Below, piece by piece: positions 17,013-26,692 of a stretch of 64,000 bases of DNA. The first letter of the stretch is position 1. Each line of letters opens with the position of its first letter. The position numbers and the translations under genes are program-made. Location of the stretch: the NCBI RefSeq assembly GCF_013416555.1, contig NZ_JACCFG010000001.1, positions 186,001 to 250,000 on the forward strand, given 5' to 3'. The notes beneath the pieces were generated by a model that made no database searches, had not been told where the DNA came from, and worked only from the letters and a program-made list of their open reading frames with translations. This DNA is from Sphingomonas sp. R-74633. GTDB lineage: Bacteria; Pseudomonadota; Alphaproteobacteria; Sphingomonadales; Sphingomonadaceae.

Positions 17013-18428
17013 ATGTCTTCGCGCCGCGACCTGTTGCGCCATGCCGGTGCGGGTGCCGCTTTCGGGCTGGCGCCGCGCGCCGCGTTCGCTGCCGAGTCGG
17101 ATCCGTGGGACCGGGCGGCCGAGATTGCGCGGGCGGTGAAGGCGCCGGTGTTTCCCGATCGCGACTTCGACATCACCGCGTTCGGAGCGAAGGGTGACGG
17201 GACGACGCTCAACACCCAGGCGATCGCCGCCGCGATCGCGGGCTGCGCTGCGGCGGGCGGGGGCAGGGTAGTGGTTCCGGCAGGGCGCTTCCTCACCGGG
17301 GCGATACATCTGCAATCGGGCGTGAACCTGCACGTCACCCGCGATGCGACTTTGCTCTTCAGTACCGATCCCGCGCATTACCCGATCGTCTTCACCCGCT
17401 GGGAGGGGATGGAGCTGATGAACTATTCGCCGCTCGTCTATGCGCGGCGGCAGAAGAACATCGCGCTGACCGGCGAGGGGACGCTCGACGGGCAGGGGAG
17501 TGCGCAGCATTGGTGGGCGTGGAAGGGGCCGTGGGGCGGCACGACCGATCATGGCTGGCGCGAAGGCATGCCCGACCAGCGCAAGGCGCGCGCGCGGCTG
17601 TTCCAGATGGCCGAGGACGGCGTGCCGGTCGAGAAGCGCATGTTCGGCGAGGGCGACTATCTGCGCCCGGCATTCGTCCAGCCCTATGAATGCGAGAATG
17701 TGCTGATCGAGGGCGTGAAGCTCCGGGGTGCGCCGTTCTGGCAGGTCCACCCGGTGCTGTGCCGCAACCTGATCGTGCGCGGGCTCGACATCATGGGGCA
17801 TGGGCCGAACAATGACGGCTGCGATCCCGAGTCCGTCGACGGTGCGCTCATTGAGCATTGCATTTTCGACACCGGCGATGATTGCATCGCGGTCAATTCG
17901 GGGCGCAACGCCGATGGCCGGCGGCTGGCGCGTCCGTCGCAGAACATCCTGATCCGCAACTGTCGGATGAAAGCGGGGCATGGCGGCGTGGTGGTCGGAT
18001 CGCAGATCTCGGGCGGCGCGCGCTGGATCTTCGCCGAGGATTGCGTGATGGACTCGCCCGACCTCTGGTACGCGATCCGCTTCAAGAACAACGCGCTGCG
18101 CGGCGGGCTGCTCGAGAATTTCTATTATCGCAACCTCGATGTCGGCCAGATCGGCAAGGCCGCGGTGACCTGCGACTTCAATTACGAGGAAGGCGCGAAC
18201 GGGCCGTTCGTGCCGAAGCTGCGCAATGTCGTAGTCGAAGGGCTGCGCGTGAAGAACGCCGTACGCGTGCTCGACAGCCAGGGCCTGCCGGGAGCGCCGG
18301 TGACGGGAATCACGCTGCGGAATTGCAGCTTCGAAGGTGTCACCCAGCCGAGCATCGTCACGCATACCGAGGGGCTTCGGCTCGAAAATGTGCGGGTGAA
18401 CGGTGCGCTGGTCGATCATCTCGCCTGA
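17013..18428 (+). CDS. GH28 polygalacturonase, Tat-exported
   Basis: A glycoside hydrolase family 28 pectinase of 471 residues that cleaves galacturonan by hydrolysis. The N-terminus SSRRDLLRHAGAGAAFGLAP is a twin-arginine signal. The right-handed beta-helix has all GH28 landmarks: NDGCDPES (Asp268), DTGDD (Asp289-Asp290), GHGG (His323) and RFK at 356-358 in place of the usual RIK. The exact product pattern (endo, exo or rhamnogalacturonan-type) cannot be read from sequence. The ATG at 17013 is preceded by GGGGAG; the longer frame upstream would run through the operators. It starts the plus-strand arm of the uronate locus. Confidence 0.93.
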   Translation: MSSRRDLLRHAGAGAAFGLAPRAAFAAESDPWDRAAEIARAVKAPVFPDRDFDITAFGAKGDGTTLNTQAIAAAIAGCAAAGGGRVVVPAGRFLTGAIHLQSGVNLHVTRDATLLFSTDPAHYPIVFTRWEGMELMNYSPLVYARRQKNIALTGEGTLDGQGSAQHWWAWKGPWGGTTDHGWREGMPDQRKARARLFQMAEDGVPVEKRMFGEGDYLRPAFVQPYECENVLIEGVKLRGAPFWQVHPVLCRNLIVRGLDIMGHGPNNDGCDPESVDGALIEHCIFDTGDDCIAVNSGRNADGRRLARPSQNILIRNCRMKAGHGGVVVGSQISGGARWIFAEDCVMDSPDLWYAIRFKNNALRGGLLENFYYRNLDVGQIGKAAVTCDFNYEEGANGPFVPKLRNVVVEGLRVKNAVRVLDSQGLPGAPVTGITLRNCSFEGVTQPSIVTHTEGLRLENVRVNGALVDHLA

Positions 18429-18448
18429 GGTGCGTTGACGTGCCCGCC

Positions 18449-18462
18449 TGACACCGGTAGCA
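18449..18462. promoter_or_regulatory. Operator-like palindrome before the hydratase-led operon
   Basis: TGACACCGGTAGCA matches TGnnAnCGnTnnCA. It lies 20 nt after the GH28 stop and 249 nt before the next gene start, so it would control a promoter in this 282-nt gap. Confidence 0.6.
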
Positions 18463-18633
18463 TTGGCCAGACAACTCGCGGACCCGCGCAAAGCCGGGCC
18501 GCGGCCACTCGGAGAGGAGATCGCGCGCAAGTTACTCGACATGGTCCGGCACCGGTTCGGCCTGTCTTCTCCACCTTAGGGAATCGTCGGAGGCGAGCGG
18601 TTCCTGCAAGCGGGCGAAGCGGGACGGGCAGCG

Positions 18634-18669
18634 ATGTCGGGCGCGGCCGCGTTCGCGCGTGCCGGACAT
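18634..18669 (+). other. Leader hairpin before the hydratase gene; rest of 18429-18710 shows no gene
   Basis: ATGTC (18634-18638) pairs with GACAT (18665-18669), with a further GGC/GCC and CG-rich inner pairing. It ends 41 nt before the TTG start. Apart from this hairpin and the operator, the 282-nt gap holds only a 12-codon ORF (ATG near 18540) that I cannot support as a gene. Confidence 0.3.
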
Positions 18670-18710
18670 GACGAGAGCTCTCTCGCGACCTGCAACATGG
18701 GGAATTTGCG

Positions 18711-19514
18711 TTGATTGAAGGACGGGAACCGGCCGAGGCCATCGCCCAAGCATTTGTTTCGGCCCGCCACACCGGCAATGCGCTGATCGATTATCCGGGC
18801 GAGCTACCCGGCACGCTCGACGAAGCCTATGTCATCCAGGAGCGCGCGATCGCGCTGTTCGGGGACAAGGTCGCGGGCTGGAAAGTGGGCAAGATCCCCG
18901 AGCCGCTCGACGCCACCTTCGGCACCAACCGGCTGACCGGCCCGATCTTCGCCGATTCGATCGTCACGCCGGGCGCGGGCGAAGTGCCCGAGATGCCGGT
19001 GTTCGAGCAGGGCTTTGCCGCAGGCGAGGCGGAATATCTGCTGCGCCTGGGCGCGCTGCCGGAGAATTTCGACCGCGCCTGGACCAACGAAGAAGTCGCC
19101 GAATATGTCGACGCCATCCATGTCGGCATCGAAGTGGCGAGCTCGCCTTTCCCGGGCATCAACCTGCACGGCCCGGCGGTCACAGTCTCCGATTTCGGCA
19201 ACAACAACGGCCTGGTGATCGGCGCGGCGATCCCGCGCGGCACCGATTTTATCGAATGGCCGGTGGCACTTACCATCGAAGGCGAAGTGGCCGGCGAGGC
19301 GACGGCGAGCACGATGCTCGACGGTCCCTTCGGTGCCGTGCGCTTCCTGTTCGAGCTTGCCGCCAACCGGCAGCTGCCGCTCGCGCCGGGCCAGTGGATC
19401 TCCACCGGCGCGGTCACCGGCGTCCATCCCGTTCGCGTTGGCGAGCTGGTGGAGGCGCGGTTCGCGAATGACTACAGCGTGAAGTGCCGTATCGTCGGCA
19501 TTCACGACGCCTGA
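18711..19514 (+). CDS. FAH-family hydratase/hydrolase (2-keto-4-pentenoate hydratase-like)
   Basis: A 267-residue member of the fumarylacetoacetate hydrolase superfamily, closest in pattern to MhpD-type 2-keto-4-pentenoate hydratases. Visible parts are GWKVGKI near residue 60, the acidic metal-binding region EAEYLLRLG, then DAIHVGIEVASSPF, SDFGNNNGLVIG and a C-terminal WISTGAVTGVHPVRVGELVEARF. These enzymes act on 2-keto acids with a divalent metal. In a uronate operon it may act on a 2-keto-3-deoxy sugar acid, but that is inference. The start is TTG with GGGGAA a few bases upstream. It is the first gene of an operon running to at least kdgK. Confidence 0.8.
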   Translation: MIEGREPAEAIAQAFVSARHTGNALIDYPGELPGTLDEAYVIQERAIALFGDKVAGWKVGKIPEPLDATFGTNRLTGPIFADSIVTPGAGEVPEMPVFEQGFAAGEAEYLLRLGALPENFDRAWTNEEVAEYVDAIHVGIEVASSPFPGINLHGPAVTVSDFGNNNGLVIGAAIPRGTDFIEWPVALTIEGEVAGEATASTMLDGPFGAVRFLFELAANRQLPLAPGQWISTGAVTGVHPVRVGELVEARFANDYSVKCRIVGIHDA

Positions 19515-19552
19515 TTCGGCGGTCGCGGGCAGAAAATAAGAGGGAGAGAGTG

Positions 19553-21100
19553 ATGGCGGGTTCTGGGGAGGCGGCAATCGCCGGCGCGACGGCGCGCATC
19601 GGGCGATACCGCTGGGTGATCGTGGCGCTGCTCTTCGCGGCGACGGCGATCAACTATATCGACCGTCAGATGATCGGGCTGCTCAAGCCGATCATGATGG
19701 AAGATCCCGCCCTCCACATGGACGAGCGGACCTATGCCGACATCGTCGTCTGGTTCCAGATCGCCTATGCCATCGGCTATCTCGGCTTCGGCAAGGTCGT
19801 CGACGCGATCGGCGCGCGGCTGGGCTATGCCGTCGCGGTGGTGATCTGGACGATCGCCCATATCGCGCATGGCGGCGCCTATAGCGTCACCCAGTTTGCG
19901 CTGGCGCGGTTCAGCCTTGGCATCGGTGAATCGGGCAACTTCCCGGCCGGCGTGAAGTCGGTCGCGCAGTGGTTCCCGCAAAAGGAACGCGCTTACGCGA
20001 TCGGCCTGTTCAACGCGGGCTCGAACGTCGGTGCGATCCTGACGCCGCTGATCGTCTATCTGATGATCTCCCATTTGCACATGAGCTGGCGCACGGTGTT
20101 CATCGCCACCGGCATCTTCGGCGTGCTGTGGCTGATCGCCTGGCTGTCCTTCTACCGCGACGATCCCGCCGCGCATCCCAAGGTGGACGAGGCCGAGCTG
20201 GCCTATATCACCCAGGATCCGGCCGACCCCGATGTGAAGACCCCGGGCCTGTGGCTGCGCCTGCTCGCCACGCGCGAGACCTGGGCGTTCGCGCTGGGCA
20301 AGTTCTTCATCGACCCGATCTGGTGGTTCTATCTGTTCTGGCTGCCCGGCTTCCTGGGCGCGCAGTATAATCTCGATCTCAAGACCTGGTCGACGCCGAC
20401 CGCGGCGCTGGCGCTGGGCGCGATCTACCTGATCTCAGACGTGGGCAGCATCTTCGGCGGCTGGCTCTCGGGCCGCTTCATGAAGTCGGGCATGAGCGTC
20501 AACAAGGCGCGCAAGCTCACCATGCTGATCTGCGCCTTTTTCGTGCTGCCGGTGGTGTTCGCCACTTCGGTCGACAATCTGTGGATCAGCGTCGCGCTGA
20601 TCGGCATTGCGGCTGCGGCGCACCAGGGCTTCTCGGCCAATCTCTACACGCTGCCTTCCGACACGTTCCCGCGCTTCGCCGTGGGTGCGGTGATCGGCAT
20701 CGGCGGCACCGTGGGGGCGATCGGCGGCGCGCTGTTCTCGAAATACTCGGGCGACATCCTCGACCGCGTCGGCAGCTACGCGCCGATGTTCATCAGCGCA
20801 GGCGCGGCCTATTTCCTCGCCGTGCTGGCGGTGCATCTGTTGTCGCCGCGTCTCGAGCGCGTGGAGAGCTTCCGCGCCTCGACGCCCTGGGCCGTGATCG
20901 CGGCTGCGGTGACCGGCTTGGTCGGCGTGGTGATCTTCCTCGCCTCGGGCAAGCCGACGGTCGAGGGTTGCGTGCCGGTGTGGATGGGCCCGGCGAGCCC
21001 GTGCTTCGAACCCGGCACCTATCACGCGATCCTGGGCGTCTGCGCGGCGGTCACGGTGCTGGCGATCGTTGTCAACGCAATGACACGCAAAAAGGCGTAA
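19553..21100 (+). CDS. exuT: MFS hexuronate transporter (ExuT-like)
   Basis: A 515-residue major facilitator with about 12 membrane segments. The ACS-family features are clear: AINYIDRQMIGLLKPIM in TM1, the RFSLGIGESGNFPAGVKSVAQW segment typical of ExuT/GudP-like carriers, and the FNAGSNVGAILTPLIVYL region. The likely role is proton-driven uptake of galacturonate or glucuronate across the inner membrane. The ATG at 19553 has AGGGAGAGAG upstream. It lies 38 nt after the hydratase and 9 nt before uxaC, which supports the substrate. The sequence between the last two membrane segments is longer than usual and has two cysteines. Confidence 0.88.
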   Translation: MAGSGEAAIAGATARIGRYRWVIVALLFAATAINYIDRQMIGLLKPIMMEDPALHMDERTYADIVVWFQIAYAIGYLGFGKVVDAIGARLGYAVAVVIWTIAHIAHGGAYSVTQFALARFSLGIGESGNFPAGVKSVAQWFPQKERAYAIGLFNAGSNVGAILTPLIVYLMISHLHMSWRTVFIATGIFGVLWLIAWLSFYRDDPAAHPKVDEAELAYITQDPADPDVKTPGLWLRLLATRETWAFALGKFFIDPIWWFYLFWLPGFLGAQYNLDLKTWSTPTAALALGAIYLISDVGSIFGGWLSGRFMKSGMSVNKARKLTMLICAFFVLPVVFATSVDNLWISVALIGIAAAAHQGFSANLYTLPSDTFPRFAVGAVIGIGGTVGAIGGALFSKYSGDILDRVGSYAPMFISAGAAYFLAVLAVHLLSPRLERVESFRASTPWAVIAAAVTGLVGVVIFLASGKPTVEGCVPVWMGPASPCFEPGTYHAILGVCAAVTVLAIVVNAMTRKKA

Positions 21101-21109
21101 GAGGACCGC

Positions 21110-22558
21110 ATGTCACGTCCCCTCAAGCTCGACCCGGACCGGCTGCTTCCCGCAGAGGACCGCATGCGGGGCATTGCCCGCGCCCTCTATGCGGAAGTGG
21201 CCGGGCTGCCGATCATCAGCCCGCACGGTCACACCGATCCGACCTGGTTCTCGACCAACGCCAACTGGTCGAACGCGACCGAGCTGCTGCTGTCGCCGGA
21301 TCACTATATCTACCGCATGCTCTATTCGCAGGGCGTGTCGCTCGACGCGCTGTGCGTGCCGAGCAAGGCGGGCATGCCGGCGACCGATCCGCGCGCGGCG
21401 TGGCGGACCTTTGCCGAGCATACCTATCTGTTCCGCGGCACGCCCTCGGCGATGTGGCTGGGGCATGTGTTCGGCGAGGTGTTCGGCTTTGACGTGGCGC
21501 TCGATGCGAGCACTGCGGATCATTATTACGACACGATCAACGAGAAGCTCGCGACCGACGCGTTCAAGCCTCGCGCCCTGTTCGACCGGTTCAACATCGG
21601 CTTCCTCGCCACGACCGAGGGGCCGCAGGACGATCTCTCGCCACACCACGCCATCCACAACAGCGGCTGGAACGGGCGGGTGGTCACCACCTATCGCCCC
21701 GACGCAGTGATCGACGTCGAGCATGAGCAGTTCGCCGGCGCGATGAAGATCTTCGCCGAGAAGACCGGCGAGGACGTGTATTCGTGGGACGGCTATCTCG
21801 CCGCCCATCGCAAGCGCCGCGCCGATTTCCGCGCGGCGGGAGCGACGGCGACCGACCATGGTCACCCGACCGCGGCGACGGCGAACCTGTCGAAGGACGA
21901 AGCCGAGCGGCTGTTCCGCACGATCCTGTCGGATCGCTGGACCCCGGCCGATGCCGAGCTGTTCCGCGCGCAGATGCTGACCGAGATGGCGGCGATGAGC
22001 GTCGAGGATGGGATGGTGATGCAGATCCACCCCGGCAGCTTCCGCAACCATAATGGCGGGCTGTTCGAGAGCCATGGCCGCGACAAGGGCGCGGACATCC
22101 CGATGCGCACCGATTATGTGCACGGCCTCAAGCCGCTGCTCGACCGGTTCGGCACTTCGACCGACCTGTCGATCATCCTCTTCACGCTCGACGAGACCGT
22201 GTATTCGCGCGAGCTGGCGCCGCTGGCCGGGCATTATCCGTGCCTCAAGCTGGGGCCGAGCTGGTGGTTCCACGACAGCCCCGAGGGCATGCGCCGCTTC
22301 CGCGAGCAGGTGACCGAGACCGCGGGCTTCTACAACACCGTCGGCTTCAACGACGACACCCGCGCCTTCCTCTCGATCCCGGCGCGCCATGACGTCGCCC
22401 GGCGGATCGATTGCGGCTTCCTCGCCCGGCTGGTCGCCGAGGGGCGGCTGCTCGACTGGGAAGCGGCGGAGCTCGCCCATGAACTTACCAACGGGCTGGT
22501 GCGCAAGGCGTACAAGCTCGACCAACCCGCGCCGGCGCCCGTCGCCGCCGCAGCCTGA
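21110..22558 (+). CDS. uxaC: Glucuronate/galacturonate isomerase UxaC
   Basis: A 482-residue uronate isomerase of the amidohydrolase superfamily, converting D-galacturonate to tagaturonate and D-glucuronate to fructuronate. It shows the HGHTDPTWF metal-binding start at about residue 40, the inner [18 protein letters not shown] region, the [12 protein letters not shown] strand, and [18 protein letters not shown] and [17 protein letters not shown] near the C-terminus. The length is normal. The next steps of the classical route (UxaB/UxuB, UxaA/UxuA) are not in the window. Confidence 0.96.
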   Translation: MSRPLKLDPDRLLPAEDRMRGIARALYAEVAGLPIISPHGHTDPTWFSTNANWSNATELLLSPDHYIYRMLYSQGVSLDALCVPSKAGMPATDPRAAWRTFAEHTYLFRGTPSAMWLGHVFGEVFGFDVALDASTADHYYDTINEKLATDAFKPRALFDRFNIGFLATTEGPQDDLSPHHAIHNSGWNGRVVTTYRPDAVIDVEHEQFAGAMKIFAEKTGEDVYSWDGYLAAHRKRRADFRAAGATATDHGHPTAATANLSKDEAERLFRTILSDRWTPADAELFRAQMLTEMAAMSVEDGMVMQIHPGSFRNHNGGLFESHGRDKGADIPMRTDYVHGLKPLLDRFGTSTDLSIILFTLDETVYSRELAPLAGHYPCLKLGPSWWFHDSPEGMRRFREQVTETAGFYNTVGFNDDTRAFLSIPARHDVARRIDCGFLARLVAEGRLLDWEAAELAHELTNGLVRKAYKLDQPAPAPVAAAA

Positions 22559-22578
22559 ACCTAACGGAGTCCTCCCCC

Positions 22579-23421
22579 ATGTTCGATCGTACCTATTACG
22601 CCACGCACCCCGACATGATGGAGTGCGTCTCGAACGAGGAACTGCGCGATCGCTATCTGATCACGGACCTGTTCCGCGACGGTGAGTGCGTGCTCAACTA
22701 CACCCACGCCGATCGCATGGTGATCGGCGGCGTCGCGGTCGACACCGGTTCGGTGAAGCTGCCCGACCAGACCGAGCCGGCCTCGGCGGCGGGGCATCCG
22801 TTCCTCGAGCGCCGCGAGCTGGCGGTGGTCAACATCAGCGGTGTCGAAGGCACCGTGACCGTGGACGGCGAGAGCTTCACGCTGGGCAACAAGGACTGCC
22901 TGTACGTGACTATGGGCGCCAAGGACGTGCAGTTCTCGGGCGACGGCGCGCGCTTCTACCTGGTCTCGTGCCCGGCGCATAAGGGCTTCCAGACCCGCAA
23001 GCTGGGCATCGCCGACGCCAACCGGCTGGACCGCGGCACGCTGGAAGAGTCGAACGAGCGCTCGATCTACCAGCTGGTGATCCCGGGCGTGTGCGACAGC
23101 GCGCAGCTGGTGATGGGCCTGACCGTGCTCAAGCCCGGTTCGGTGTGGAACACCATGCCCCCGCACATCCATGAGCGCCGCAGCGAGATCTATCTCTATT
23201 TCGAGCTCGAGAATCTCGAGAAGGACCGCGTCTTCCATTATATGGGCCAGGAAGATGCGCTGCGGCACATCGTCGTGCAGAACGAGGAAGCGGTGATCAG
23301 CCCGCCCTGGTCGGTGCACATGGGCTCGGGCACCAAGGCCTATGCCTTCATCTGGGCGATGGCCGGCGAGAACCAGGACTATACCGACATGAACGTGCTG
23401 GACATCTGCCAGCTGGTGTAA
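22579..23421 (+). CDS. kduI: 5-dehydro-4-deoxy-D-glucuronate isomerase KduI
   Basis: A 280-residue cupin-fold isomerase that turns 5-keto-4-deoxyuronate, the product formed from unsaturated galacturonate, into 2,5-diketo-3-deoxygluconate. The zinc-binding residues are visible in [18 protein letters not shown] and in [10 protein letters not shown]. The length matches E. coli KduI (278 residues). Its presence shows that unsaturated uronates, made by pectate lyases, are used, although no recognised pectate lyase gene is in the window. It starts 20 nt after uxaC. Confidence 0.96.
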   Translation: MFDRTYYATHPDMMECVSNEELRDRYLITDLFRDGECVLNYTHADRMVIGGVAVDTGSVKLPDQTEPASAAGHPFLERRELAVVNISGVEGTVTVDGESFTLGNKDCLYVTMGAKDVQFSGDGARFYLVSCPAHKGFQTRKLGIADANRLDRGTLEESNERSIYQLVIPGVCDSAQLVMGLTVLKPGSVWNTMPPHIHERRSEIYLYFELENLEKDRVFHYMGQEDALRHIVVQNEEAVISPPWSVHMGSGTKAYAFIWAMAGENQDYTDMNVLDICQLV

Positions 23422-23430
23422 GTCCTTTTA

Positions 23431-23526
23431 CTCCCCTCCCGCTCGCGGGAGGGGCTGGGGGAGGGCGTGTCCTTCCCCGATGCATTACAGGCCCTCCCCC
23501 GACCCCTCCCGCAAGCGGAAGGGGAG
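23431..23526. repeat. Long imperfect inverted repeat, REP/BIME-like, between kduI and kduD
   Basis: Two 35-nt arms (23431-23465 and 23492-23526) are reverse complements with only a few mismatches, and each contains its own smaller hairpin (CCTCCCGCTCGCGGGAGG on the left). The 26-nt centre is unstructured. This CCCCTCCCGC..GCGGGAGGGG type looks like a dispersed intergenic palindrome. Within an operon it can stabilise the upstream message or attenuate the downstream one. Confidence 0.8.
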
Positions 23527-23554
23527 CGATGGCGGTGAGGGGTGGGAGTAGATC

Positions 23555-24310
23555 ATGACCAATCCCTTCGATCTTTCCGGCAAGGTTGCCGTAGTCACCG
23601 GCGCCAATACCGGCATCGGCCAGGGCATCGCGCTGGCGCTCGCCGCCGCCGGTGCGGACGTTGCCGCTGTCGGCCGCACGCCAGCGCAGGAAACGGTCGA
23701 GAAGGTGCGGGCGCTGGGCCGCAAGGCGGAGATCATCTCGGCCGATCTCTCGACTATCGAGCCTGTGAACAGGGTTGTGGACGAAGCTGTGGATAAGTTG
23801 GGCGGGCTCGACATCCTGGTCAACAATGCCGGCATCATCCGCCGCAACGACAGCCTCGACTTCACCGAGGAGGATTGGGACGCGGTCGTCGACACCAACC
23901 TGAAATCGGTGTTCTTCCTCTGCCAGGCGGCGGGCAAGCACATGGTCGCGCAGGGACGGGGCAAGATCATCAACATCGCCTCGATGCTGACCTTCCAGGG
24001 CGGCATCCGCGTGCCGAGCTATACGGCGTCCAAGTCGGGCATTGGCGGGCTGACCAAGCTGCTCGCGAACGAGTGGGCGGCCAAGGGTGTCAACGTCAAC
24101 GCGATCGCGCCGGGCTATATCGCCACCAACAATACCGCGGCACTGCAGGCCGATGAGAACCGCAACCGCTCGATCATGGAGCGCATCCCGGCGGGCCGCT
24201 GGGGCGATCCGGCGGACATGGGCGGCGCGGCGGTGTTCCTCGCCTCCTCGGCCTCGGACTATGTTCAGGGCCATATCCTCGCGGTCGACGGCGGGTGGCT
24301 GGCGCGATGA
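23555..24310 (+). CDS. kduD: 2-dehydro-3-deoxy-D-gluconate 5-dehydrogenase KduD
   Basis: A 251-residue short-chain dehydrogenase that reduces 2,5-diketo-3-deoxygluconate to 2-keto-3-deoxygluconate with NAD(P)H. It shows the TGANTGIGQG cofactor loop, the NNAG motif, the catalytic Ser in NIASMLTFQGG, Tyr-x3-Lys in YTASKSG and a C-terminal [13 protein letters not shown]. The FQGGIRVPSYTASKSG stretch is typical of KduD rather than of general SDRs. It follows kduI after 133 nt of repeat-bearing spacer and overlaps kdgK by 4 nt. Confidence 0.95.
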   Translation: MTNPFDLSGKVAVVTGANTGIGQGIALALAAAGADVAAVGRTPAQETVEKVRALGRKAEIISADLSTIEPVNRVVDEAVDKLGGLDILVNNAGIIRRNDSLDFTEEDWDAVVDTNLKSVFFLCQAAGKHMVAQGRGKIINIASMLTFQGGIRVPSYTASKSGIGGLTKLLANEWAAKGVNVNAIAPGYIATNNTAALQADENRNRSIMERIPAGRWGDPADMGGAAVFLASSASDYVQGHILAVDGGWLAR

Positions 24311-25314
24311 GCATTGTCTTTTTCGGCGAGCTGATGCTGCGGCTGTCGCCCCCGGGGCGCGAGCTGCTGCTCCAGACGCCGAAGCTCAAAGTGAATGTCG
24401 GCGGGGCCGAGGCGAATGTCGCCACCGGGCTCGCCTGCCTGGGTCACAAGGTCCGGATGATCTCCGCGGTGTCGGACAATCCGCTGGGCGGCGCAGTGAT
24501 CGGCGAATTGCGCCGGCGCGGGGTCGATACTTCGACGGTGGTTTCGGAAGCCGGCCGACTGGGCCTGTATTTCCTGACGCCGGGCGCGGGGCTGCGCGCT
24601 TCCGAGGTCGTCTATGATCGGGCCTATTCGGTGTTCGCCCAGCGCGATGCCTCGTCCTGGGACTGGGATGCGCTGCTCGAAGGCGCCACGCGGCTGCATC
24701 TTTCGGGCATTACGCCTGCGCTTGGCCACAACACCGCCGCTGCTGCGATTGCCGCTGCCGAGGCGGCCGGCGCGCGCGGCATTCCGGTGTCGTTCGACGG
24801 CAATTACCGCGCAAAGCTGTGGGAGAGCTGGGACAGCGATCCCAAGGCGGTGCTGACCCAGCTGATCGGCCATGCCGATCTGCTGTTCGGCAACCACCGC
24901 GACATTTCGCTGCTGCTCGGCCGCGAATTCTCGGGCGACGGCGCCGATCGCCGGCGCGAGGCGGCGGAGGCGGCGTTCGCGGCCTTCCCGAAGCTCCAGA
25001 CGATCGCCAACACCGCGCGCCATGTCGACGACGCCGACAGCCACCGCGTCTCGGCGCGGGTCGATACGCGGGCCGGTGGCTATCAGACCGACGAAGTTCT
25101 TATCGCCGGCATCGTGGATCGTATCGGGGCAGGCGATGCGTTCGCCGCGGGCGTGCTGCATGGCCTGATCGAGAGCAAGGGCGACGCAAAGGCCGCGGCC
25201 CATGCCGGCCTTGCGCTGACCGCGTTAAAACATTCGCTACCAGGAGATGCGAGCCTGTTCACGCGCGCCGATCTGGCAGCATTCGACGAAGGCGGACTCG
25301 ACGTCCGTCGCTAA
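24307..25314 (+). CDS. kdgK: 2-keto-3-deoxygluconate kinase KdgK
   Basis: A PfkB/ribokinase-family kinase of 335 residues that phosphorylates 2-keto-3-deoxygluconate to KDPG. The substrate side has [15 protein letters not shown] and [10 protein letters not shown]; the catalytic PfkB signature [16 protein letters not shown] contains the base Asp. The ATG overlaps the kduD stop (ATGA), implying coupled translation. KDPG would then go to an Entner-Doudoroff aldolase encoded elsewhere. Confidence 0.95.
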   Translation: MSIVFFGELMLRLSPPGRELLLQTPKLKVNVGGAEANVATGLACLGHKVRMISAVSDNPLGGAVIGELRRRGVDTSTVVSEAGRLGLYFLTPGAGLRASEVVYDRAYSVFAQRDASSWDWDALLEGATRLHLSGITPALGHNTAAAAIAAAEAAGARGIPVSFDGNYRAKLWESWDSDPKAVLTQLIGHADLLFGNHRDISLLLGREFSGDGADRRREAAEAAFAAFPKLQTIANTARHVDDADSHRVSARVDTRAGGYQTDEVLIAGIVDRIGAGDAFAAGVLHGLIESKGDAKAAAHAGLALTALKHSLPGDASLFTRADLAAFDEGGLDVRR

Positions 25315-25363
25315 TCGGGCCGGAGGCGAAAAATCGTCCCGGGCAAGGGGTGGGGAATGGCCG

Positions 25364-26692
25364 ATGGGAGAGACGTTCGCGATTGCCGCTGAAGCGGCGC
25401 CGGAGGCGCGCGATGCCGCCGATCTGCGCCGGGCTTACGGGATAGACCACACGCTCGAGGCGGAGCTGGGTGAGGCATGGCGCTTCATCGAGCCGCATAT
25501 CGCCGGCATCGCGCGCGAGCTGCTGGAGCGGCGCGCTGGGCATGCGGTGGCCGACACGCTGGTCGAAAGCCGGGTGGACTATGCCCGGATCAAGCTTTCC
25601 CGCCCGATCGACCAGGCCTGGATCGACCGGATCGTGGCGGAGGCTGACCGCATCGCCGAGGACGGGATGGACTTCTCCACCGTCGCCGCATCGATGCTCG
25701 TCGCGCAGATGCACATCCATGCGCTGTTCTTCGAGCTTTCGCAGGACCCCGCCCAGCTCGAGCGGCTGACGCGTGCCACGCAGCGGCTCGCCGTGATCGA
25801 ATTCGAGATCATCGCCAGCCGGCTGCGCCAGATCGCACGGCAACGGGCGCAGGCGACCCGTCGGCAGGAACTGAGCGAAGTGCGCGCCGAGCTCAACGTA
25901 TCGCTGGCCAGCACCGCGCGGGCGAGCCGCGAGGTCGCCCAGTTCACCGAACATACCGCCGCCGAGCTGCTCGGGCTGCGCAAGCCGGCAACCGAAGTCG
26001 CCTCGGCGGCGGATCAGGCGGCGGTGGCGATGGGCGAATCCGCACGCAACGCGGCAGGGCTGATCTCCGCCTATGAGCGCGCGCGCGAGGATGTGCAGGT
26101 CGCGGCGGAAGTGGCCGGCAATGCTGATGCGATCGCCAACAAGGGCGCGGAAAGCGCGGACATGCTGGCCAGCCACACCGCGCGTATCGAAAGCGTGATC
26201 ACGCTGATCTCGGGCGTCGCCTATCAGACCAAGCTGCTCGCGCTGAACGCCAGCATCGAGGCGGCGCGGGCAGGGGATAGCGGGCGCGGCTTCGCGATCG
26301 TCGCACAGGAAGTGCGCACGCTGGCCGACCAGGCCGCCGAGGCGACCGGCGGGGTGACCCAGACGATCCGCGAGGCACAGGCGGCGAGCGGCGCGATGGC
26401 GGAAACCAACCGCGCCATCCTGGCGATCGTCACCGAACTGCTGGCGCGCGTCCGCGCCATATCGGGCGAGATGGAGGCGCAGATGGCGACGGTGTCGGGC
26501 ATCCTCGCCTCGATCGACGAGACGGCGGTCTCTTCGCGCGAGATCGCGGTGTTGATCGCGACGATCAGCGACCGGGTGGGCGGGCTGGCCAGCGAGGCCG
26601 AGGAAGCCGGGCGCCAGGCCGTGGTGACGCGCGAGGCGCTGGCGCGGATCGAAGAAGCCGCAGGGCATATGATGACGGGAGCTAGTCAATGA
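25364..26692 (+). CDS. Soluble methyl-accepting chemotaxis-like protein with globin-like N-terminus
   Basis: A 442-residue protein without membrane segments. Residues about 15-170 are all-helical ([20 protein letters not shown] through [10 protein letters not shown]) and resemble the sensor domain of globin-coupled sensors, but the expected proximal haem His is not obvious. Residues about 200-440 form the MCP signalling coiled coil with the conserved hairpin [18 protein letters not shown] followed by [13 protein letters not shown]. It should signal through CheA/CheW encoded elsewhere. It starts 49 nt after kdgK and overlaps the esterase by 4 nt, so it is part of the uronate operon. ATG at 25364 is chosen; the longer frame would overlap kdgK. 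Confidence 0.8.
   Translation: MGETFAIAAEAAPEARDAADLRRAYGIDHTLEAELGEAWRFIEPHIAGIARELLERRAGHAVADTLVESRVDYARIKLSRPIDQAWIDRIVAEADRIAEDGMDFSTVAASMLVAQMHIHALFFELSQDPAQLERLTRATQRLAVIEFEIIASRLRQIARQRAQATRRQELSEVRAELNVSLASTARASREVAQFTEHTAAELLGLRKPATEVASAADQAAVAMGESARNAAGLISAYERAREDVQVAAEVAGNADAIANKGAESADMLASHTARIESVITLISGVAYQTKLLALNASIEAARAGDSGRGFAIVAQEVRTLADQAAEATGGVTQTIREAQAASGAMAETNRAILAIVTELLARVRAISGEMEAQMATVSGILASIDETAVSSREIAVLIATISDRVGGLASEAEEAGRQAVVTREALARIEEAAGHMMTGASQ

Noticed and set aside
22741..22750. GACACCGGTT inside kduI as another operator
   Set aside because: Only a half match, explained by Asp-Thr-Gly codons, and far inside the gene.
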